Assembly: GCA_041397775.1 (NCBI GenBank)
Contig: JAWKWB010000005.1
Coordinates: 372,001-436,000, forward strand
Length of the DNA stretch: 64,000 bases
Direction: 5' to 3'
Source: Ga0077555 sp041397775
GTDB taxonomy: Bacteria; Pseudomonadota; Alphaproteobacteria; Rhizobiales; Hyphomicrobiaceae
In this document: positions 9,617 to 17,704 of the stretch, piece after piece
Layout: each line of letters starts with the position of its first letter
How positions within the stretch are numbered: position 1 is the stretch's first letter
The notes under the pieces: model-generated
Seen by the model: the letters and a program-made list of their open reading frames with translations, nothing else
Databases searched by the model: none
Told to the model about the DNA's origin: nothing
Program-made: the position numbers and the translations under genes

Positions 9617-10411
9617 ATGACGAATGATACGGTAACGGCCGTCAGCCACGGCGGCATCCTGCGCCTGACGATCAATCGCCCGGACAAATTGAACGCACTC
9701 AACGCCGATGTCCACGCGGCTATGATGGACGCCCTCCAAACCGCCGAGCGCGACGCGGACTGCCGCGTGGTCGTCCTGACCGGCGCAGGGCGCGCCTTCT
9801 GCGCGGGCCAGGACCTGTCCGGCGAGGTCTACAATCCCGATGGGCCACAGCCCGATGTCGGCCTCGTCGTCGAGCGCTACAACGGCATGATCGAGCGCAT
9901 GCGCCGGCTGCCCAAGCCGATCATCGGCGCCGTCAACGGCATTGCGGCGGGTGCGGGCGCCAGCATCGCCTTCGCCTGCGACATCGTAATCGCCAGGCGC
10001 TCGGCCTCGTTCCTCCAGGCGTTCGCCAAGATCGGCCTCGTGCCCGATTGCGGCGGCACCTATTTCCTGCCGCGCCTGGCCGGCGAGGCGCGCGCGCGCG
10101 GCATGGCGCTTCTGGCCGAGCCCGTGAAGGCCGATCAGGCCGAGGCCTGGGGCATGATCTGGAAGGCCGTCGACGACGACAAGCTCGACGCCGAGGTCGA
10201 CGCCCTGGCCACCCGCCTTGCCGGCGCCGCCACGTATGGCCTGGGCTTGACCAAGCTTGCCCTGCTCGCGTCCTCCGACAACGACCTGGGTGCACAATTG
10301 GCGCTGGAGCGCGACTATCAGCGACTTGCCGGCGCCTCCCCCGATTACGTCGAGGGCGTCGGCGCCTTCCTGGCCAAGCGCGCGCCGAACTTCACGGGCC
10401 GCAAGGGCTGA
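9617..10411 (+). CDS. paaG: 2-(1,2-epoxy-1,2-dihydrophenyl)acetyl-CoA isomerase PaaG (enoyl-CoA hydratase family)
   Basis: This 264-residue crotonase-fold enzyme, by context, isomerises the ring epoxide of phenylacetyl-CoA to the oxepin. Crotonase signatures are visible: GRAFCAGQDLSG (oxyanion-hole region near residue 57-68) and AGAGASIAFACDIVIA (about 115-130). AGGGAG sits about 8 bp before the ATG. It is followed 4 bp later by paaI and then paaK, which is why the paa name is preferred over generic enoyl-CoA hydratase. The other paa oxygenase genes are not in the window. Confidence 0.87.
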   Translation: MTNDTVTAVSHGGILRLTINRPDKLNALNADVHAAMMDALQTAERDADCRVVVLTGAGRAFCAGQDLSGEVYNPDGPQPDVGLVVERYNGMIERMRRLPKPIIGAVNGIAAGAGASIAFACDIVIARRSASFLQAFAKIGLVPDCGGTYFLPRLAGEARARGMALLAEPVKADQAEAWGMIWKAVDDDKLDAEVDALATRLAGAATYGLGLTKLALLASSDNDLGAQLALERDYQRLAGASPDYVEGVGAFLAKRAPNFTGRKG

Positions 10412-10415
10412 ACCG

Positions 10416-10847
10416 ATGACGAAGCGTACTGAAACGGAGATCGCCACCCTTTCGGCCGCGGCCATGTGGGCGGACGACAACGCCAGCAAGGGCATCGGGA
10501 TAGAACTCACCGAGGTGACGCCCGGCGGGGCACGCCTGTCGATGACCGTGCGCGAGCACATGGTCAATGGCCACGGCCTGTGCCATGGCGGCTACATCTT
10601 CATGCTCGCAGACTCGGCGATGGCCTTCGCCAGCAACAGCCGCAACCAGCGTCACGTCGCGCAGATGGCCCAGGTTTCGTTCATCGCGCCCGGCCGCCTC
10701 GGCATGACCCTCGTCGCAGAAGCGTCGGAGCGTCACCGGGCCGAGCGCAGCGGCATCTACGACGTGACCGTGCGCACCGCCGACGGCCAGATCATCGCCG
10801 AATTCCGCGGCCAGACGCGATCCATCCCGGGCGTCCTGGTCGAATAG
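10416..10847 (+). CDS. paaI: Hydroxyphenylacetyl-CoA thioesterase PaaI (hot-dog fold)
   Basis: The 143-residue hot-dog thioesterase hydrolyses dead-end hydroxyphenylacetyl-CoA and so frees CoA during phenylacetate catabolism. The start is the ATG at 10416, 4 bp after the paaG stop. The family signature VNGHGLCHGGYIFMLADSA contains the catalytic Asp on the central helix, and QVSFIAPGRLG follows. Length matches PaaI of other bacteria (about 140). It sits between paaG and paaK, so the three are almost certainly one transcript. Confidence 0.93.
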   Translation: MTKRTETEIATLSAAAMWADDNASKGIGIELTEVTPGGARLSMTVREHMVNGHGLCHGGYIFMLADSAMAFASNSRNQRHVAQMAQVSFIAPGRLGMTLVAEASERHRAERSGIYDVTVRTADGQIIAEFRGQTRSIPGVLVE

Positions 10848-10912
10848 GAACGCGGAGCAAGACAACGAGAAGGCGCCGGCACGCGCGCCCTGAGGGAGGA
10901 GCAAGACCGTCC

Positions 10913-12220
10913 ATGCAGGATTTGGCACCCAAGCGCTTCGAGCTCGATCCCATCGAGATCGCGCCGCGTCAGGCGATCGAGGAGTTGCAGCTTCATCGGC
11001 TCAAGTGGACGCTGCGCCACGCCTACGAGAACGTGCCTCACTACCGGCAGGCCTTCGATGCGGCCGGTGTGGCACCCGGCGACCTGCGGACACTCGCCGA
11101 CCTGCAGCGCTTTCCCTTCACCTCGAAGCAGGACCTGCGCGCCAACTACCCCTACGGCATGTTCGCCGTTCCCATGAACGAGGTCTCGCGCGTGCACGCC
11201 TCCTCCGGCACGACGGGCAAGCCGACCGTCGTCGGCTACACCAGGCGCGATCTGGCGACCTGGGCGACGTGCATCGGCCGCTGCATTCGCGCTTCCGGCG
11301 GCCGCCCCGGCATGCGCCTGCACAATGCCTACGGCTACGGGCTCTTCACCGGCGGGCTCGGCTATCACGGCGGCGCGGAGGATTTCGGCCTCACCGTCAT
11401 CCCCATGTCCGGCGGCATGACGGAGCGCCAGGTCCAGCTCATTCGCGAGTTCGAGCCCGACATCATCACGGTGACGCCATCCTACATGCTGGCGATCCTC
11501 GACGAGTTCCGCCGCCAGGGCCACGATCCCCGCAAGACCTCCCTGAAAATCGGCATCTTCGGCGCCGAGCCGTGGACCAACGCCATGCGGCAGGAGATCG
11601 AGGACGCCTTCGGCATCCACGCCGTCGACACCTATGGCCTGTCCGAGGTGATGGGCCCGGGCATCGCCAACGAGTGCATCGAGACCAAGGACGGCCCGCA
11701 TATCTGGGAGGACCACTTCCTGCCCGAGGTCGTCGATCCCGAGACCGGCGCCCCCGTAAGGGAAGGCGAGATCGGCGAGCTCGTCTTCACCACGCTCACC
11801 AAGGAAGCGCTCCCCGTCATCCGCTACCGCACCCGCGACCTGACGCGCCTGCTGCCGGGTACCGCCCGCACCATGCGCCGCATGGAGCGTGTCACCGGAC
11901 GTTCGGACGACATGATGATCGTGCGCGGTGTAAACGTCTTCCCGACCCAGATCGAGGAAATGATGCTGCGGGTTAAGGGGCTCGCGCCGCACTATCAGAT
12001 CGTCCTGACGCGCGATGGCCGCATGGACGTGATGGAGATCCTGGTCGAGGCGACCCCGGATGCGATGGACGCAGCAGGACGCGCGTCGGCGGCACGCGAA
12101 CTCGCCCATCACGTCAAGGGCCTCGCCGGGGTCACGGCGAAGGTCTGCGTGCTCGATCCCGGCGGCGTCGAGCGCAGCCAGGGCAAGGCGCGCCGCGTCA
12201 TCGACATGCGGCCGAAGTGA
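10913..12220 (+). CDS. paaK: Phenylacetate-CoA ligase
   Basis: The 435-residue ATP-dependent ligase forms phenylacetyl-CoA from phenylacetate and CoA, the entry step of the aerobic hybrid pathway. The start is the ATG at 10913, preceded by GGGAGGAG. The adenylation motif reads HASSGTTGKPTVVGYT near residue 100. TYGLSEVMGPGI and YRTRDLTRLL are the later ANL-family motifs. The C-terminal subdomain has GRSDDMMIVRGVNVFPTQIE and ends with a catalytic Lys in SQGKARRV. It ends 12 bp from a convergent minus-strand gene. Confidence 0.96.
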   Translation: MQDLAPKRFELDPIEIAPRQAIEELQLHRLKWTLRHAYENVPHYRQAFDAAGVAPGDLRTLADLQRFPFTSKQDLRANYPYGMFAVPMNEVSRVHASSGTTGKPTVVGYTRRDLATWATCIGRCIRASGGRPGMRLHNAYGYGLFTGGLGYHGGAEDFGLTVIPMSGGMTERQVQLIREFEPDIITVTPSYMLAILDEFRRQGHDPRKTSLKIGIFGAEPWTNAMRQEIEDAFGIHAVDTYGLSEVMGPGIANECIETKDGPHIWEDHFLPEVVDPETGAPVREGEIGELVFTTLTKEALPVIRYRTRDLTRLLPGTARTMRRMERVTGRSDDMMIVRGVNVFPTQIEEMMLRVKGLAPHYQIVLTRDGRMDVMEILVEATPDAMDAAGRASAARELAHHVKGLAGVTAKVCVLDPGGVERSQGKARRVIDMRPK

Positions 12221-12232
12221 GCGGCGCCCTGA

Positions 12233-12769
12233 TCAGGCGGCCTTGGCCTTCGCCTCGAGATTGGCCAGGCCCTCCTCGAAGTCGCGTCCGATCATCCCGT
12301 CGCAATCGATGATCATGGCCATGCACTTGGCCAGCAGTGGCTGTCGTCCGCTCATTGCCCATGTCACGTCCGTCTCCGCCCCCACAGGCACGAGCGTGAA
12401 TTCAACCCGGTTGTCCGCCTTGAACGGCTTGAACATCCGCAGCCGCAGGACGACCTTCGAATTCGGCACGGATTCCGTGACCGCGATGTCGCCGGTGCCG
12501 GATTTCCGGCCGGCGAATTCGAACGTGGCCCCGACCCCGCGATCGGGCCCGCGATAGTTCCCCGTGCCCGACGTCTCGCGCAGCGCATAGGGGTTCCACG
12601 TGTTCATCTGCCGCAGATCGTCGATCAGCGGAAACAGCCGCTCCGGCGGGGCAGCGATGCGCTTCGTCCGTACGGCATGGAACGTATCGGGCCGGCGCGA
12701 CGCCGCAAGCAGCATCGCACCGACGAGGAAGGCAATCCCGAATGCAATATAAAGCGATCCTTCAAGCAC
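12233..12769 (-). CDS. SRPBCC-family protein with N-terminal membrane helix
   Basis: The 178-residue protein has a GTG start at 12769. An N-terminal hydrophobic helix (LYIAFGIAFLVGAMLLAA, residues 6-23) is followed by a START/Bet v 1-like domain. That domain has the typical opening RTKRIAAPPERLFPLIDDLR and NTWNPYA. A conserved run GATFEFAGRKSGTGDI follows, ending in an amphipathic helix. The fold binds hydrophobic ligands, and the ligand is unknown. It lies 33 bp after the receiver-like gene on the same strand. Confidence 0.8.
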   Translation of the reverse strand: MLEGSLYIAFGIAFLVGAMLLAASRRPDTFHAVRTKRIAAPPERLFPLIDDLRQMNTWNPYALRETSGTGNYRGPDRGVGATFEFAGRKSGTGDIAVTESVPNSKVVLRLRMFKPFKADNRVEFTLVPVGAETDVTWAMSGRQPLLAKCMAMIIDCDGMIGRDFEEGLANLEAKAKAA

Positions 12770-12802
12770 TATTCAGCCTCTCGATACAGCAAAGGCATGC
12801 TC

Positions 12803-13474
12803 TTACCCACCCAGATGTCGGATAATTTCGTCCATCAGCTCGAGCATGTCATTTGTCGACACTTGGGCACCTCTTTCCTCTGCTTCGCGGCGATATTCAG
12901 GACTTTGAGATCCCGCAAAAATCAAGAACGGAGTTTTCGAACCAGAGTCTCTCACTGCCTTTAGAAAATCATATCCGGCACGCATATTGTCGCCACGCCC
13001 CATGTCCGAAATTATGAGATCAAAATGGCGCCGCTGCATCGCTTCTAGACCTTGCTCCGTCGATGCAAGCTGCACCACATCCAGACGCAGTCGACGAAGC
13101 GCCCGCGCAACAAGTTCATTGTTTTGCGGATTATCATCAACCCACAGAACCGACCGGCCAATCAGCTGCTCGGCCACATCTGGTTCGAAGGCCTTCGCCA
13201 CAGCTGCCTTGACTTCCTTGACATCAACCGCTTTCCCTCCCTCCTTTGCCTGCCAGTCACGCGCCGCAGCCACGGCCGCGTCAGTCGCCTTTTCTTTATC
13301 AATATCAAATCCCAGAGGCCCCACCGATACGCGCCTTATCGCATTTCGTCTCCATGCCACAAAAAGGAGCACTGAGCCTATACACCAAACAGCAAGACTC
13401 ACGACTGAATTGATAGCTTGGACGGCATCAAAAAAGACTTTTTGACTCTGTATGATATTGATAATTTCTCGCAT
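12803..13474 (-). CDS. Membrane-anchored receiver-like protein with degenerate catalytic site
   Basis: This 223-residue protein starts at the ATG at 13474, with AGAGGAA about 11 bp upstream. A single membrane helix lies at about residues 24-42, followed by a charged linker to about 105 and a CheY-like domain (108-223). The acidic pair (VDDN, 113-114) and a phospho-acceptor-position Asp (ISDMGR, D157) are present. The usual Ser/Thr after strand 4 is Ala (IFAG) and the Lys after strand 5 is missing (GAQVSTND). There is no output domain. Bases are visibly AT-richer than the neighbours, suggesting transfer. Function unknown. No histidine kinase is nearby. Confidence 0.8.
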   Translation of the reverse strand: MREIINIIQSQKVFFDAVQAINSVVSLAVWCIGSVLLFVAWRRNAIRRVSVGPLGFDIDKEKATDAAVAAARDWQAKEGGKAVDVKEVKAAVAKAFEPDVAEQLIGRSVLWVDDNPQNNELVARALRRLRLDVVQLASTEQGLEAMQRRHFDLIISDMGRGDNMRAGYDFLKAVRDSGSKTPFLIFAGSQSPEYRREAEERGAQVSTNDMLELMDEIIRHLGG

Positions 13475-13499
13475 GGTAGTCCCATTCCTCTGTTTAAAA

Positions 13500-14726
13500 T
13501 TACTTCTTCTTGCGATCGAGCTGGATGCCCTCCGACACCGCACCGCATGCCCGGAAGCCGGCGATCTCGTCCGCAGTGAAACCGGCCTCTCCCAGAACAG
13601 CTTGCGTATCTGCGCCCGGCAGCCGCGGCGGGAACTCGATCGAGCCGCCGTCGTGCTCCATCGCAAAGCCCGAGCCGATCATCTGCAGGCGGCCGAACGG
13701 CGTATCGACATCCTGCAGCACCGGGCGCGACTTCAACTGCGGGTTCTTCACGACCTCGTCGATCGTCCACACGCGCGCGCACGGAACGTCGGCCTTCGTG
13801 AGATAATCGTCCCAGTAGACGGCATCATTGGCCGCGAACACGTCCTCGATGATTGCGCGCAGCGCCACCTCGTTCTCGATGCGCGTCGGCCAGTCGACGA
13901 AGCGCGGATCCTTCGGCAGCTCCGGATGCCCGATGGCCTTCGAAAGTGCTGCGAACTGCTTCTCGTTGTTGACCGCCAGCAGGATGTGCCCGCCCTTCAC
14001 CTTGAAGAGGTCCGCTGTCGGCAGGCGGCTCTGCGCCCGGTTGCCCGATGGTCCCTGCACATGCCCGCCCACGGTGTAGTCGACGAAGAACGAGGACATG
14101 AAGGTCATCGCCGCATCGAGCATGGCGACGTCCACGAGCTGTCCCCGCCCCGTATGCGTGCGCTGGAAAAGCGCGCTCGACACCGCGAACGCCAGCGTCA
14201 TGCCGCCGATGGCATCGCACACGGCAAACCCCGCCCGCGTCGGCCCCGTTTCCTTCGTGCCGGTGATCGACATCAGTCCGCTCATCGCCTGGATCTTGCC
14301 GTCGTAGGCGGGCGACGTGCGCTCCGGCCCCGTCTGGCCGAAGCCGGACACGGCTGCATAGATGAGGCGCGGATTGACCTCACGCAGCTGCGGCCAGCCG
14401 ATGCCGAGCTTCTCCATGACGCCCGGCCGGTAGTTCTCCATGACGACGTCGGCCGTGGCAGCCAGCTTCTTCACGATCGCCACGGCTTCCGGCTTGGTCA
14501 GATCCAGCGCGATGTTGCGCTTGTTGGAGTTGATCGCCATCCAGCTCGTCGAAAGCCCCCGGCCCGACCAGTCCTTGTTGGGCGGTCCGTAGCGCATGTC
14601 GTCGCCGCCCGGGCGCTCGATCTTGACGACGTCGGCCCCGAGCAGCGCGAGCTGGTAGCTGCCGAAGGGCCCCGCGAACACCTGCGTGAAATCGAGAATG
14701 CGGATTCCCTTGAACGGCTTCGCCAT
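13500..14726 (-). CDS. CaiB/BaiF (class III) CoA-transferase
   Basis: The 408-residue class III CoA-transferase moves CoA between carboxylic acids through an aspartyl-CoA anhydride. The start is the ATG at 14726 (MAKPFKGIRILDFTQVFAGP), where FAGP and LGADVVKIERPGGDDMR are the family signature near residues 15-45. The catalytic Asp is expected around residue 165 in the LMSITG / AGFAVCDAIGG region. It ends with a KKK tail 25 bp before the receiver-like gene. The acyl substrates cannot be told from sequence. Confidence 0.93.
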   Translation of the reverse strand: MAKPFKGIRILDFTQVFAGPFGSYQLALLGADVVKIERPGGDDMRYGPPNKDWSGRGLSTSWMAINSNKRNIALDLTKPEAVAIVKKLAATADVVMENYRPGVMEKLGIGWPQLREVNPRLIYAAVSGFGQTGPERTSPAYDGKIQAMSGLMSITGTKETGPTRAGFAVCDAIGGMTLAFAVSSALFQRTHTGRGQLVDVAMLDAAMTFMSSFFVDYTVGGHVQGPSGNRAQSRLPTADLFKVKGGHILLAVNNEKQFAALSKAIGHPELPKDPRFVDWPTRIENEVALRAIIEDVFAANDAVYWDDYLTKADVPCARVWTIDEVVKNPQLKSRPVLQDVDTPFGRLQMIGSGFAMEHDGGSIEFPPRLPGADTQAVLGEAGFTADEIAGFRACGAVSEGIQLDRKKK

Positions 14727-15258
14727 GGTCTGCTCCCCTGCCCTTCGGTGGTTGGCCTCCGCCCGGCGCTCCCGCCCACGGAACATGCGACCGAGTTCTA
14801 TACCGCCCGGCCCTCAGCGCCAATCACCACCAGTGTGGCGGATCGGACGTCCGCTCCGTGCCTGCCGTTTGCTCTCAGAGCGGCCGTCCAATCATGACGC
14901 CGCACTCCCCGCTTTCCCGGAAACGGCGCCCCATCCGCCCCGCACCCGCTTCCCTAGAGGCCGTGCCCATCCTCTCCCCCGGTTTCCCGGACGGCGCGCG
15001 GGGCGCGGCGATCCGGCAACTTTCGCGGTGAGGGCGACGACGGGCGCAGCGGCATGTGGCTGCCGTGCCTGAGCATCGTTGCGGCGCCGTGCTCTCAGAT
15101 GGCACGGCGAAAGACCCCGGCTCGGCGCGGCCGGGCTCTGGCCCGCCCGCTCGGCCGGGGAACCGGAGGGAGGCGAGACCAGGGCGAATTGCGCTGGCCA
15201 TGACGCCGCACTCCCCGGCTTCCTGGCAGGAAACGTCCCACTTGCGGGCGCTCGACTA
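14727..15258. other. 532-bp GC-rich gap with a 19-bp direct repeat
   Basis: No convincing protein is seen on either strand. The exact 19-mer CATGACGCCGCACTCCCCG occurs at 14893-14911 and again at 15199-15217, each followed by a loosely similar run ending in GGAAAC. Between them lie GC-rich dyads. It may be an eroded gene, a non-coding RNA locus or an old repeat. The upstream region of the CoA-transferase must also lie here. Confidence 0.5.
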
Positions 15259-15786
15259 TCACTTCATGACATTGATGATGATGGCCTCTGCTGCGTCGCC
15301 AGGCGAAATGGCGGTCGTGTCGAGCGTGAATGCAGGCTTGGGCATCTGCGCCTCACACGCCGAAATCGATGTTCTGAGTTCCCGCAGCAGTTGGATCGAT
15401 CGTAGCTTCCCGAACTCGGCGCGTGCGGCGTGATCGATGCGTTGCTCTTGTTCAGCGTCAGCCAACGTCAGAGCGACAAACGTCGTTTCGCCTCCGGCTT
15501 CCTCCACCAGTTTAGCGACACGTGTCGGGAAATCGGGCGATACGCTCGGTTCGGGGTTGTATGTGAAGATCAGCGACTGGCCTGATCTTGTTGCCGCACC
15601 GATCCCCTCTAGCCAGAATAGTTCACGCAAACGGATGAATTCCGGAGAGCCGAACGGAAAGAGGGCTGCGACAGCATCGACGACGAGATGGTTGTGGAAC
15701 AGCCGCAGCCCGGTGCGCTCCGCAATGATACGCCCGATCGTCAGCTTGCCTGCCGCCGGTGGGCCATAGATGAAAAGCAGATGCAT
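15259..15786 (-). CDS. Small P-loop (AAA/shikimate-kinase-like) nucleotide-binding protein
   Basis: The 175-residue protein has a Walker A motif at the very start (FIYGPPAAGKLTIG, residues 5-18) and an adenylate/shikimate-kinase-like layout: TGLRLFHNHLVVDAV after the P-loop and TFVALTLADAEQEQRI in the nucleotide-monophosphate-kinase lid region. It is probably a small-molecule kinase or ATPase. The substrate is unknown. It is a single gene with about 230 bp to the selenoprotein gene upstream, which has its own terminator. Confidence 0.72.
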   Translation of the reverse strand: MHLLFIYGPPAAGKLTIGRIIAERTGLRLFHNHLVVDAVAALFPFGSPEFIRLRELFWLEGIGAATRSGQSLIFTYNPEPSVSPDFPTRVAKLVEEAGGETTFVALTLADAEQEQRIDHAARAEFGKLRSIQLLRELRTSISACEAQMPKPAFTLDTTAISPGDAAEAIIINVMK

Positions 15787-15944
15787 TCCTGGATGTTAAC
15801 CGAGACGATGCCGGCTTTCTACCCGGTCGCAGACGTTCCCGTTTTATGGGTTCACGGCCTAATGTCCCATCGACCGCGAAGTCCGTTCAAAGCCCGCAGA
15901 GGAACGAGACGGACTTTGCAGTCGGGGTCCTGGCCCGCTGCTCG

Positions 15945-15977
15945 AAAAGACTGCGGGCGCCTCGATGAGACGCCCGC
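15945..15977 (-). terminator. Intrinsic terminator of the selenoprotein gene
   Basis: On the minus strand GCGGGCG (15977-15971) pairs with CGCCCGC (15959-15953), with an inner CTC/GAG pairing. It is followed by AGTCTTTT. It lies about 40 bp after the stop codon at 16017. Confidence 0.75.
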
Positions 15978-16016
15978 GCAAAGCCACCCATGCCGGGCGA
16001 AGATCCTCGACCCGGC

Positions 16017-16970
16017 CTACTCGGCCGCGCCCTTGTTCTTCATGTCCTCGGCCAGCCGCTGCTTGGCGACTTCCTTGCCCTTGTCGAACTCGGCCCGGCG
16101 GCGCGCGATCTCCTCGGGGCTGATCTGCTCGATGTTGTTGTAGTCGAGCTTCCAGTCGGGGCTTTCGCTCCAGCGGATCGGGTTCTGCACGGTCGTCCGC
16201 GGCGCCGGCGCACTTTCCAGAACGCGCAACGCCAGTTCGAGCGTCGCCTGCTGCGACGCCTTGTCGTTCGGCCGCCCGCAGGGATTGCCGAGCGGGAAAT
16301 CCGAGAACAGGAAGCGGGGAACACCGGCCCACTCCACGATATCCTTGGCGCAGCCCATCACCACGGTGGGAATGCCGGCTGCCTCGAGGGTGCGCGCTGC
16401 CAGACTCACGGTCTGGTGACACACCGGTCAATTACCCGCGATGATGGCCGCGTCGGCCCGGTCCTCCTTCAACCGGGCAAGAAGCTCCTGGCAATCGACC
16501 TCGAGGGTCGTCTTGTGGCTGCGATTGGTGGGAAGGCCGTGGAAGCGCGGCCCCACCTCGCCGATGAGACCTTTCCGGGCCGCCTCGCGCAGTGCGGGCA
16601 GCGGCATCCAGGTATTCTGGTCTTCCGCCGTCGTGTGCTTGCGATCGATGCCGATGTGCGAAATGCGAACGTCGGGATCGGTGTCGCTGGGCCCGGAATA
16701 GACCGTGTAGAACTTGGCCGCCGAGTTGTAGGGCGCGCCCGGTCCCTGGTCGCCGGCGCCCTCCTTGAACGGCGCAGCGGTCGTCACCATCGCAACGCGC
16801 ATCTTGGACAACGGCTTCGTCAACGGTGTGAACGGCACCTCCGCATAGTGGGCCCAGCGATAGGGCGCCCCGTAGCCGAGAGCCTGATAGTACGTGCGGA
16901 TCCGATGCCGGTACGGGATCGGATCGTCATGATCGGGCGCAAACCCGAACTCTTCTTCAGGCGTGCTCAT
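16017..16970 (-). CDS. Selenoprotein, glycine/sarcosine/betaine reductase selenoprotein B family (in-frame UGA = Sec181)
   Basis: A 317-residue protein is encoded only if the TGA at 16430-16428 is read as selenocysteine. The halves on either side are in the same frame and both read as family sequence: ADAAIIAGN, then U-P-V-C-H-Q, then TVSLAARTLEAAGIP. This gives a UxxC redox motif at residues 181-184, where relatives carry Sec or Cys. A SECIS-like hairpin starts 4 bases after the TGA. The start is MSTPEEEFGF (16970), since the longer frame adds no protein-like sequence. These proteins are distant relatives of clostridial GrdB. In proteobacteria the substrate is not established. An 81-residue gene lies upstream and a terminator downstream. 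The gene could not make full-length protein without the selA/B/C/D machinery, which is not in this window. Confidence 0.92.
16392..16424 (-). promoter_or_regulatory. Candidate bacterial SECIS element
   Basis: In the mRNA just after the UGA, GUGUGU (16424-16419) pairs with GCGCGC (16397-16392) by alternating G-C and U-G pairs. There is then a 2x2 internal loop and a perfect 6-bp upper stem, CCAGAC (16416-16411) with GUCUGG (16405-16400). The 5-nt loop is CGUGA. The apical loop begins 18 nt after the UGA and has G as its second base. This fits known bacterial SECIS spacing and loop rules. Confidence 0.8.
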
Positions 16971-17085
16971 GCGAGCCTTTCCGAATGCTGCCTTGGGAGC
17001 CACAGGCCCCGACGACGCGACGCATCGCGTAGCCGCCAAAGGAGCACGGCACGCACGCCGGATCAAGCCGGTCGCGCCGCTCAGC

Positions 17086-17331
17086 TCATATCGGAGGCAG
17101 CTCCTGCAGCCGCACCCGCGACAGCCACTCCGACATCAGCGCATCGCGCGCCATCAGCAGCGGCGTGGCAATGGGCTCGTACTGCGCCATCAGTGGATGC
17201 GAATGGCCCCATTCGGCAGCCTGCCACAGCACGTCGCCCTTCTGCTCGTCACCGGCGATGTCCGCGGCAATCCTCTTGAGCTGCCCGGTGATCTCGTGCT
17301 CGATCGCGATCAATGGAGATTGCCCCGACAT
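17086..17331 (-). CDS. Hypothetical 81-residue protein upstream of the selenoprotein
   Basis: It starts at the ATG at 17331, which has AAGGAG about 7 bp upstream. It reads SGQSPLIAIEHEITGQLKRI, followed by segments AADIAGDEQKGDVLWQ and HSHPLMAQYEPIATPLLMAR. It is predicted helical and soluble, with no signal or membrane segment and no Cys. I do not recognise a family. It lies 115 bp upstream of the selenoprotein on the same strand with no terminator between, so the two are probably cotranscribed. Confidence 0.65.
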   Translation of the reverse strand: MSGQSPLIAIEHEITGQLKRIAADIAGDEQKGDVLWQAAEWGHSHPLMAQYEPIATPLLMARDALMSEWLSRVRLQELPPI

Positions 17332-17473
17332 CACACACTCCTTGAGCGGATTATTCCTCACGGAATGATGCGCAAGCAGCGTTAACAAAGCCTTGCCGGT
17401 TGCTGCAGAATGGCGCGGCAGCCGCCCTGCGCGGTACGAGGCATGCCGGTGCGGCCCCTCCCGACGTCGCCGC

Positions 17474-17704
17474 TCAATTGAGGTGGACCAGTTCCACGTG
17501 AGGCTGCTTGCCAATCTGGCGCAGTGCTTCCTGCCGCGTCGCTGTGACCAGAAGCGGCAATCCGTCGTCCCTCACGACGACGAAGACATGGCCCGCGACC
17601 GCGATCGGCGGCACCGCGGGAAACATCTCCGACACGCGCTGCGCCTCGATGGCGAGGAGACGTACGCGAACTGGGGCAGAGCGTTGGATCGTATCGGAAC
17701 GCAT
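17474..17704 (-). CDS. Hypothetical small protein
   Basis: This possible 76-residue protein from the ATG at 17704 has a plausible folded pattern (VAGHVFVVVRDDGLPLLVTA, then RQEALRQIGKQPHVELVHLN). It has no membrane segment. There is no clear ribosome binding site before this ATG, and a longer frame runs upstream to 17791. No family recognised. It may be a real small gene in the same direction as the selenoprotein unit, or a chance frame. Confidence 0.35.
   Translation of the reverse strand: MRSDTIQRSAPVRVRLLAIEAQRVSEMFPAVPPIAVAGHVFVVVRDDGLPLLVTATRQEALRQIGKQPHVELVHLN

Noticed and set aside
16428..16430. TGA as a true stop splitting the GrdB-like gene into two genes or a pseudogene
   Set aside because: Both sides are in the same frame and read as one conserved family protein, the codon falls in a UxxC motif, and a SECIS-like hairpin follows.
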